A DNA stretch of 35,787 nucleotides, from the IMG/VR virus record IMGVR_UViG_3300027824_000009, positions 1 to 35,787 of that record. One strand, given 5' to 3'. The stretch comes from a virus. Positions within the stretch are counted from its first letter, which is position 1, and every line of letters starts with the position of its first letter. A model generated the notes under the pieces. It was not told the origin of the DNA. It made no database searches and was given only the letters and a program-made list of their open reading frames with translations. A program made the position numbers and the translations under genes. Shown one piece after another: positions 29,729-35,787 of the stretch.

Positions 29729-32009
29729 CGCCCGCCGGAACCGCTATCCGCGGCGCGTATCGCTGCAACTCGTCGGCGAGCATGTTCCGCATGGCAGGTG
29801 CCCCGGACGCGGACATACGGTTTATCATGTTGACCCCAGTCTGTGAATACATCGGGGCCGCCAGCATCGCCGCGCCCGCCCCCGCCGCCCAGCCATAGGG
29901 CGAGGTCGCGCGCATACCGAGCGGGGTTCCGCTGTCCGGACCCTTGTTGCCCATCGCCTTTTGTGCGTCTCGCGCCAAGTCCTGCAAGTGCGCTCGCCCC
30001 GTCTTGAAAGCTGCCTTGCGGCGCGTTTGATCGTCGGTCTTGATGGCCTGCAACAAATCTCCGGGCGTGAAAATCCCGTCGCTTGTCGCCCGCCTGATCG
30101 ACGCATCTTCGACCGGCATGAAGCGCGACCATGCCCGATTGATCGCCCTCAACTGATCCGCTTCCGCTGGGTTGGTGCGCTCCAGGTTCTCGCGCACCAG
30201 TTGCTGCGCCTCCCGCAACGCATCGCCCAACTGCTGTTGTGACACGAGACCGGACGCGCGATAGCGACGCGACAAGTAGCCCAGCTCGCTCTCGACGAGC
30301 TTCAGATTGTCGCCCAACATGACGCCATTCGGCCCCATCCTGGACCACAACCGGTTTTGCAGGATGTTGGCGAACTGCTGCCTTTCCGGGACCGGCATCT
30401 CTCTTGCCAGCGTGGCCAACTGCTGCATGTCGCGGGCGAATTCCGGCGTGGGCCGCCACACCACCCGCGGCAGAAGCCCGTCATAGGCGTCTGTCAGAGC
30501 CTGCCTGCCTGCCGCAATCAACTCGGTCCCCCGAAGCCCCGCCGCCCTTGGGATATATCCCACGCCCTCCAGCGCGCGGTTCACGGCTACATGGTTGAAG
30601 TCGACCAACTGCCGCACTTCGGCGTTCCTCACGACTGACCCCGCCAAGGGCAGCCGCTTCAGCGCCTGCTCGATCGTTTTGATCGGCTCGCCAAGGGCTT
30701 GCCCTGGCAAAGCGTTGATCCCCTGCTTGAGCAGGTTAGCTGCCGGCGACGCCATTGGCCGGATCAATTGTGAGATTGCATTGGCAGCCGCGCCCCCCAG
30801 CATGCCGAGGGACGCTTGCAGCTCTTTGGTTGACCAGTAGTCCGCCCCCTCGGGGGTTGGCTGCGATATGGCGGGGATCAGGCTTCCGAGCGCCGTGGCA
30901 ACCCGCGGGGCCGCCCCCACCGCCCTTGCCACGCCCTGTCCCATCCAGTTCACCGGATTGACCACATCGACGCCCATACGTAGCCAGTCGATGCCCTGCT
31001 CTTCCGGCGCCCCCCCGCGCAACTCGGCAATCCGGCGCTCATTCTCGGCCGAGGTGACATCGCTTTGTCCGGTTATCCGGCCGCCGAACAGCGCCTGGTC
31101 CAGCACGGGCGGGATCAGAATGTGATTGACCGCGCGCGCCAGCTCGATTGTTTGCGATGCCGCATAGCGCCCCACCCGTTCGGCCAGGCCAGCGCCGGTC
31201 TGTCCTTCCGGCGTCCCGAAGGCCTCCTCTGCGGTTGGCGGGCCTTTGTTCTGTAGTCGGGCGCCAGGGACTATTCGCCCGCCGGCCCCCACAAGCTCGC
31301 TGGGCAGCTCCCCGCTGCCGCTCTTGACGACGACCGGGATCAGATCAACCCCGCCCTCCTGGGCCGCCAGGGCGCGGTGGCGCCCGTCCTGGTCGGTGAC
31401 CTTGCCCCCCTTGATGGTCAGGCTCGGCAGATCGGTTATCGCCTCGCCGCGGCCCAAAGAGGCCTTCAGGTCCTTCCCCTGCCGACTAGTCCAGGGCGGC
31501 TCCTCGAAGTCTCCCGCTAAGGCCAGGTAGTCCTGCGGCGACATGTAGCGGACTTCCTGATTGCCGGTGGTGGCGCCCATGTTCTCGGCGCGCGTGATGG
31601 CGCCACTGTCGAACCGGACAGTGCTGGAGGAGTAGGTCGGAGGGGCGGAATCCCCCCACGGGCGATCCCCATACTTCGCCTGGATAGCTTGCTTAACCTG
31701 GGTCTGCACCTCCGGGGGGGCACTGATGGCGGTGGGATACTTCTTTGTATCCACTCCGACAGAGGGCGCGACCTCGTTCCACAGCGGATCAGTGATCTGA
31801 TAGAAACCCGACGCCGTGAACTTCTGCGGGTCCTCGTCGTGCCGGTAGTTGTAGACATTTCGGCCGCCGCTTTCCCGCTGGGCTATCGGGTCTGCCATGA
31901 TCTCTGGTGTCGGCTGGAAAGCCCCAGCACCAAACGGCCCGGATGGAGTGACAGTGACGGTCGAAATGGTGCCAGGCCCGAAAGCCTCATCAGCGGTTGG
32001 TAGTGCCAT
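29700..32009 (-). CDS. Ejection protein with N-terminal lysozyme-like and ParB-like segments
   Basis: 769 residues from ATG 32009, whose start overlaps the upstream stop (TGATG); an ATG at 32021 is the alternative. Residues about 38-110 (MADPIAQRESGGRNVYNYRH, TASGFYQITDPLWNEVAPSV) match the start of soluble lytic transglycosylase-like folds (E-S-x-G ... G-x-x-Q-I), with Glu46 as candidate catalyst. Residues 150-230 (YLALAGDFEEPPW, LPSLTIKGGKVTDQDGRHRA) look like a ParB-type domain. The rest is long, Ala/Gln-rich and helical with hydrophobic patches (WAAGAGAAMLAAPMY). Position and length suggest the gp16-like ejection protein that enters the cell with the DNA. Confidence 0.7.
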   Translation of the reverse strand: MALPTADEAFGPGTISTVTVTPSGPFGAGAFQPTPEIMADPIAQRESGGRNVYNYRHDEDPQKFTASGFYQITDPLWNEVAPSVGVDTKKYPTAISAPPEVQTQVKQAIQAKYGDRPWGDSAPPTYSSSTVRFDSGAITRAENMGATTGNQEVRYMSPQDYLALAGDFEEPPWTSRQGKDLKASLGRGEAITDLPSLTIKGGKVTDQDGRHRALAAQEGGVDLIPVVVKSGSGELPSELVGAGGRIVPGARLQNKGPPTAEEAFGTPEGQTGAGLAERVGRYAASQTIELARAVNHILIPPVLDQALFGGRITGQSDVTSAENERRIAELRGGAPEEQGIDWLRMGVDVVNPVNWMGQGVARAVGAAPRVATALGSLIPAISQPTPEGADYWSTKELQASLGMLGGAAANAISQLIRPMASPAANLLKQGINALPGQALGEPIKTIEQALKRLPLAGSVVRNAEVRQLVDFNHVAVNRALEGVGYIPRAAGLRGTELIAAGRQALTDAYDGLLPRVVWRPTPEFARDMQQLATLAREMPVPERQQFANILQNRLWSRMGPNGVMLGDNLKLVESELGYLSRRYRASGLVSQQQLGDALREAQQLVRENLERTNPAEADQLRAINRAWSRFMPVEDASIRRATSDGIFTPGDLLQAIKTDDQTRRKAAFKTGRAHLQDLARDAQKAMGNKGPDSGTPLGMRATSPYGWAAGAGAAMLAAPMYSQTGVNMINRMSASGAPAMRNMLADELQRYAPRIAVPAGVIGGRIGGQ

Positions 32010-33562
32010 CACCTGATCCATCCGTTATCGCGCGCGATTTTCTCTGCCTCCGAGCGCGACAGTTTATTTGCCTTCAAAGCCTCCTGAACGTCGGCCAATG
32101 ATTTGTATTGCTTCCCACCGCCTTCTCCGGCAGCGCCCTTGGTCTGCGCGCCGCTCACCCGATCAAGCTGTCTCCGTGTCTCCGGTAAGAGCTTGTGGTC
32201 GAAGCTGAACTCTCCATCCCCCCTAAATATCGCTGTGTTTGGGGTTGCGTCCTCGTACTGCTGCCTTAGCCCTTGGGCTTGCCCGCCCATCAGCTTCAGG
32301 AACTCGTCAATGATGCCGCCGGGCTTTTGCAACTGAGCTGGCGAATTGATCCTGTTCAGAGAACCAATAAGCCTGTCGCGGTCGGCCTCGGCCAACACGC
32401 CCCCGGCCGATGCCTTTAGGATTTCGCCAGATACAATCTGCCGCAGGCCATCGAAGTTTGTCGGGGCAGGCCGACCAGTCCAGCGCGCTATGAGCTGCCC
32501 CGCCGCATTGAATGCGGGCATATTCCCAGAGTGCAAAGCATTCGCCGCTTCGACCATCACATCAAGATGTTGGGCTGCGACGTTAATCGACCGAACGATA
32601 TCGCCTTGCTTCCCAGTCCCAAATGCTGTCATCGTTCGGTTGACTTCGGTATATCGGCTCGACTGGTAGTCAGGATTTATTTTCTTGACCTTGCCCATTA
32701 CACGGACGCCTTCAGGTCTGCTCATGGCGAACGTGGACATGGGCGCCATCTGGTATGACGCAATCAGTTTCGCGGTGTTGTCCTCATCCTCTGACGAAGC
32801 CTGCGCGGGCGCCCCCGGCTTCCCAAGTTTCGCGCCTTCTTCCTCCGAGCCTATGGGTTCTATTGTTTTTGTCGCCTTGTTCACCCGGAATATCTGCTTG
32901 GTGTCCGGGTCCTGCCATATCGATAGGTTCGCCGACTTCTGCTCTTCATCGGCACTCTTTTGCTTTAACTTCAGCTCCTCTTGCTTAATTCGCAGCTCCT
33001 CATTTTTCCGATACTCTTCGCGCTGCTTGCCATACATGGTATTCAATCGCGCGCTGACTGCAAACACACTCTCGGGCACGAAGTTTCGTGGCAGGGACTG
33101 CATATCCTCCTTGGTCAACTGCCCGCCCTTCTCCAGGCGGTCGTAGCCTTCATCCATCTTCCGCTGCCCGGCCGCAATCTTCGCTTGTTCATTGCCCTGC
33201 GTGCTCTCGTATATCCCATAGGATTCGTCTAACACCCCCTGAACCAAGCCCATCTTAGATTTGTAAGCCTCGCTCTGGAGCAGTTGCCGCCTGGCCATGT
33301 TCTGTTGCATCTGCATGCCGATCTGCGGGCTGACCTGCATGACCTGAGCAAGCGTGTTCTGTGTCGGCATCCCGGACTTGTCGAGCGCATCCGGCGACTG
33401 CATCAGTTGCTGCAATGCGTTCTGTGTCTGTCGCGCGCGCTGCTCGTCCTGAAGCTGTAGGATGGCGTTCGCAGCGCCAGCGATCTGCCCTAGGTTGATG
33501 CCTGGGCTTGGCTGCGGCACCCCTACCCCAGCCTGCAACGCGACGGTAGGATCAATGGGCAT
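32009..33562 (-). CDS. Ejection protein candidate (P22 gp20-like position)
   Basis: 517 residues. MPIDPTVALQAGVGVPQPSP, then INLGQIAGAANAILQLQDEQ and a long Gln-rich helical region (QTQNALQQLMQSPDAL, MQQNMARRQLLQSEAY). A charged coiled coil (EELRIKQEELKLKQKSADEE) and C-terminal AEADRDRLIGSLNRINSPAQ follow. N-terminal Gln/Ala-rich coiled coils before a large internal protein are typical of phage DNA-injection proteins. No catalytic motif. Between the two other ejection candidates, in the order gp7, gp20, gp16 of P22. Confidence 0.65.
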   Translation of the reverse strand: MPIDPTVALQAGVGVPQPSPGINLGQIAGAANAILQLQDEQRARQTQNALQQLMQSPDALDKSGMPTQNTLAQVMQVSPQIGMQMQQNMARRQLLQSEAYKSKMGLVQGVLDESYGIYESTQGNEQAKIAAGQRKMDEGYDRLEKGGQLTKEDMQSLPRNFVPESVFAVSARLNTMYGKQREEYRKNEELRIKQEELKLKQKSADEEQKSANLSIWQDPDTKQIFRVNKATKTIEPIGSEEEGAKLGKPGAPAQASSEDEDNTAKLIASYQMAPMSTFAMSRPEGVRVMGKVKKINPDYQSSRYTEVNRTMTAFGTGKQGDIVRSINVAAQHLDVMVEAANALHSGNMPAFNAAGQLIARWTGRPAPTNFDGLRQIVSGEILKASAGGVLAEADRDRLIGSLNRINSPAQLQKPGGIIDEFLKLMGGQAQGLRQQYEDATPNTAIFRGDGEFSFDHKLLPETRRQLDRVSGAQTKGAAGEGGGKQYKSLADVQEALKANKLSRSEAEKIARDNGWIR

Positions 33563-33572
33563 GGGTCGTCCC

Positions 33573-34460
33573 CTAAGCGTAGCCGAGTAGATTTGATAGG
33601 TCGAAGCCTTGACCGGATGATGTCATATATCCGCCAGCCGTTTGTCCAGAGATGTTGGTTCCCGCAGTGCCTGCCTGGTTCCCCATCAGAAATTGCGAGA
33701 GCAGATAGTTGCTGACAGCGTTCTGCCCCGCGTTGGCAACCCCGGTGTACCCCGCGGATGTGGCATTTGCTGACCCGACCGCGCCGGCCCCCGCGGCGGT
33801 TCCGTAGGCGCCAAGGGAATTGCCTATGTTCGCCCCGGTGGCGCCCGCCTGCTGTGCCGTCCCAGCCGCCGCCGCTTGCCCGCGGGTTGCCTGATTGATC
33901 GTTGAATTGAGCAGGTTGTTCTGTAGCCCGGAGTAGTAGTTGGCCGCATTCCAATAGGCGCCGCTGTTGGCGTTGTATGCGTTCCACCAGTCCTGGCTGG
34001 CCAGCCCCTGCGCGTTGGTCTGTAGGTCGCGCAGCGTATTACCCGAGATCGCCGACCCGCGCGCTGCCGCGCTGTTCTGGATGGCCGACATTGCCTGCTG
34101 TAGCTGGTAATTGTAACCGGGCGACGCCTGAAATCCCTGTTGGGTCAGCACTGGCGACTGCGGCGACCCAGGCACCAATCCCCCTTGCGGGTTGTAGGGC
34201 GCGAACAATGGCGACGCTTGGGGGTTGTCCAGCCCATATTGCAACTGATAATTGGCCGTATATCCAAGGTCACGGTACGGGCCTTCGATCGCGACCCCCT
34301 GCGCGTACGCCTGCTGCTGGGCCTGGATCGAGGTCAGTTCCGCCAGCATCTGATCCCAGGAAGCGGTCCCCGCCGCCTTAGATTGGCTGCCGCTCCCGAG
34401 GAGTGACGAGCCGGCGCCAAGTAGAGCGGAGCCACCAATTGCGGCGGCAATAAACCCCAT
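33573..34460 (-). CDS. Ejection protein candidate (P22 gp7-like position)
   Basis: 295 residues from ATG 34460 (GGAGG 6 bases upstream; the frame to 34589 is only a read-through of the upstream gene). MGFIAAAIGGSALLGAGSSL, a hydrophobic Gly/Ala head, then QASPGYNYQLQQAMSAIQNS and AAARGSAISGNTLRDLQTNA, ASQDWWNAYNANSG. These blocks are those of the DNA transfer proteins found next to fibres in many podoviruses and siphoviruses. Membrane-active head suits passage through the envelope. Confidence 0.75.
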   Translation of the reverse strand: MGFIAAAIGGSALLGAGSSLLGSGSQSKAAGTASWDQMLAELTSIQAQQQAYAQGVAIEGPYRDLGYTANYQLQYGLDNPQASPLFAPYNPQGGLVPGSPQSPVLTQQGFQASPGYNYQLQQAMSAIQNSAAARGSAISGNTLRDLQTNAQGLASQDWWNAYNANSGAYWNAANYYSGLQNNLLNSTINQATRGQAAAAGTAQQAGATGANIGNSLGAYGTAAGAGAVGSANATSAGYTGVANAGQNAVSNYLLSQFLMGNQAGTAGTNISGQTAGGYMTSSGQGFDLSNLLGYA

Positions 34461-34461
34461 G

Positions 34462-35034
34462 TTATGCCTCCATCGCCTGCAACTCCTGGTCGAGTTGCTG
34501 CGCCTCTTGCACGATGCACCTAATCCGATCCAACCGCGCGCCGAACAGGGCATTTTCAGCGGCAACATCGGTGTTGATCTTCTGCGCATCGATCCGCGAC
34601 CATCGCGTATAGTCGAACGGGCGCCCCGGCTTCACTTCACGCCAAAGCAACGCGGCCACGGTCGGCCGGGAAATCTCGTCAAACCGGAACGACTTCGCCC
34701 CCGCCGCCTCGATCTCATCCAACATCGACGCGCGCGCCTGGAGCTCGTCACGAAGCCCAGGCGTCATCTTCCATTGCTGCCGCTCCAGTGACGCACAGAC
34801 CTCGGCCACCGGCCGTCTTATGGTGACGAACCGGGCGTGAGGCATCGCTTTGCGGAGCGTGCGCCAGGCCACCATGCCGGCCGTTTCCACCGTCCCGCCG
34901 CGCCTCTGGATCGCCGCAATGTACTCGGCCATGCTGTCACACCGCGGCATCAGATCGTGGCCGCCCTTCAGCCATGCTGCCAGCCATGTGGTGCGGCTCC
35001 GGGGCAGCGCAAAGACGACAAATGGCGTGGTCAT
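34462..35034 (-). CDS. Sulfotransferase-like P-loop protein
   Basis: 190 residues. FALPRSRTTWLAAWL (8-22) matches the 5'-phosphosulfate loop P-R-S-x-T-T-x-L of sulfotransferases, and VTIRRPVAEVCASL (70-83) the 3'-phosphate site. The size is short for a full enzyme. It could move sulfate or a related group onto a surface sugar or virion protein, or use another nucleotide donor. Overlaps the fibre stop by 4 bases and precedes the ejection genes, so it belongs to the tail block. Fold call is firm; activity open. Confidence 0.65.
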   Translation of the reverse strand: MTTPFVVFALPRSRTTWLAAWLKGGHDLMPRCDSMAEYIAAIQRRGGTVETAGMVAWRTLRKAMPHARFVTIRRPVAEVCASLERQQWKMTPGLRDELQARASMLDEIEAAGAKSFRFDEISRPTVAALLWREVKPGRPFDYTRWSRIDAQKINTDVAAENALFGARLDRIRCIVQEAQQLDQELQAMEA

Positions 35035-35787
35035 CTTGCCCTCCTGGCACCGATAAAGCCGCCGGCCGACAGAGTAGACGCCGAAAACGCCGCCTGCGCC
35101 ACCAGGTAGAAGATGCCGCCCGCCCCGTCCAGCGACACGCGGAGCTGCCCCACCGGGAACGCCGCGTACTGCCCGGCGGTGAATGGCAGCGCCAGCCTGG
35201 CATACGCTCCGTCCCCCGGAGGGGTGGGTAACGTGGCAGCCGTGTCGCTGATAGCCCCATCCAGTTCAGTCATCACCGTCGCCCCGCCGGGGAAGAACAC
35301 GACATTACCCGCGACCGTCCAATCCCCTGACGTGAGCGTGATCGAGGTCACAGTCGCCGGCGTGCCGCTTGTCAGGGACATCGCCCCCCCCGACCCGACG
35401 CTGGACGATACGTACTCCCCGATATTGCCCGCGGTCGCGTTGTCCGGAAGGGTTGTGCCGGGGAGCTGACTTGTCGGGGTGTAGACCACAGCGCCAAGCC
35501 CGCTCGACACTGGCACCGCTGCCGCTGCGGGGCTGGCGGGATACGCCACGCCGTTGACCTTGGCCACCCCTGGGTTGGGATAGGTGCCGCTCAGGTCGCC
35601 GCCAGCGGTCCCCCCGAGGGTCGGGGCCGACCAGGCGCCATTAGCATGCAGGACGTTGACGCTGCCGCCGCCCGACGCCGGGACAATCCCAGCGGTGGTC
35701 GGCGTGAACACCGCTATCGGAGGTATGGCTGACCAGGTGCCGTCGGCATGCAGGACGTTGACGCTGCCGCCGCCCGACGCCGGGACA
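35031..35787 (-). CDS. Tail fibre protein (partial)
   Basis: 252 codons, open past the right edge. The visible part repeats VPASGGGSVNVLHANGAWSA (residue order from the edge: VPASGGGSVNVLHADGTWSA then a second copy), followed by APTLGGTAGGDLSGTYPNPG, a motif widespread in phage fibres. The C-terminal half (ATAGNIGEYVSSSVGSGGAM, LTSGDWTVAGNVVFFPGG, QLRVSLDGAGGIFYLVAQAA) is a typical fibre end with beta structure. The true N-terminus and virion anchor are outside the window. Confidence 0.75.
   Translation of the reverse strand, partial: VPASGGGSVNVLHADGTWSAIPPIAVFTPTTAGIVPASGGGSVNVLHANGAWSAPTLGGTAGGDLSGTYPNPGVAKVNGVAYPASPAAAAVPVSSGLGAVVYTPTSQLPGTTLPDNATAGNIGEYVSSSVGSGGAMSLTSGTPATVTSITLTSGDWTVAGNVVFFPGGATVMTELDGAISDTAATLPTPPGDGAYARLALPFTAGQYAAFPVGQLRVSLDGAGGIFYLVAQAAFSASTLSAGGFIGARRAR
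35644..35787. repeat. Direct 42-bp repeat in the fibre gene
   Basis: The 42 bases at 35644-35685 recur exactly at 35746-35787, 102 bases apart (34 codons), starting GCATGCAGGACG and ending GGGACA. The second copy runs into the window edge, so the repeat array may continue. It encodes the fibre module VPASGGGSVNVLHA. Confidence 0.85.

Noticed and set aside
29641-30459. 272-codon minus-strand frame
   Set aside because: Out of phase inside the large ejection protein gene; shadow.
1-35787. tRNA genes, integrase, reverse transcriptase or diversity-generating element
   Set aside because: No tRNA-like cloverleaf, no recombinase motif (R-H-R-Y or serine type) and no YxDD reverse transcriptase motif were seen when reading the frames.

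Overview
The window is most of the genome of a tailed, short-tailed (P22-like podovirus type) bacteriophage or prophage. The hallmark set is present: a P22-type portal, scaffold, coat with the P22 gp5 fold signature, gp4-like and gp10-like tail accessory proteins, and three ejection-protein candidates. High G+C, frequent GTG starts, a DUF5681 protein and several protein types familiar from phages of rhizobia and related soil bacteria suggest an alphaproteobacterial host; this host call is an inference. Nearly all genes are packed with 1- to 4-base start/stop overlaps (ATGA, GTGA, TGATG), so each block reads as one long operon.

Layout. (1) About 20.1 kb down to 1, minus strand, late block: DUF5681 protein (candidate small terminase), a run of small genes, large terminase, more small genes, a tailspike and two related surface proteins, portal, small genes, scaffold, coat, then an unusual run of exported-looking proteins (Ig-like repeats, SPRY domain, alpha/beta hydrolase), then gp4-like and a gp10-like gene cut by the left edge. 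(2) 20.1 to 20.4 kb: a gene-free 266-bp stretch packed with about ten copies of GCTACGG in both orientations plus a long hairpin. (3) 20.4 to 22.8 kb, minus strand: RepA-like ATPase, unknown gene, VRR-NUC nuclease, and a regulator in which two helix-turn-helix segments flank a copy of the nuclease core. (4) 22.8 to 22.9 kb: divergent promoter region. (5) 22.9 to 26.9 kb, plus strand, early block: two small genes, a protein of 24 cysteine-centred heptapeptide repeats, ERF-type annealing protein, YqaJ/lambda-type exonuclease, holin-like protein, lipoprotein, Ig-like protein, then a terminator. (6) 27.0 to 29.6 kb, mixed strands: HNH nuclease, one-pass membrane protein, PurD-like ATP-grasp enzyme, small HTH protein, HELIE-motif protein. 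(7) 29.7 to 35.8 kb, minus strand: three ejection-protein candidates, a sulfotransferase-like protein and a tail-fibre protein cut by the right edge.

The two edges fit together on a circular or permuted map. The left edge cuts a gp10-like gene and the right edge cuts a fibre gene read in the same direction, so the unseen part probably holds the rest of gp10, any needle protein and the start of the fibre. No integrase, RNA polymerase, DNA polymerase or classical endolysin is visible; the recombination pair (ERF plus YqaJ) and the RepA-like ATPase imply that host polymerases are used for replication and transcription.

The least explained parts are the cysteine heptad-repeat protein, the GCTACGG repeat locus, the late-operon set of Sec-signal-bearing proteins, and the HTH/nuclease-core/HTH regulator.
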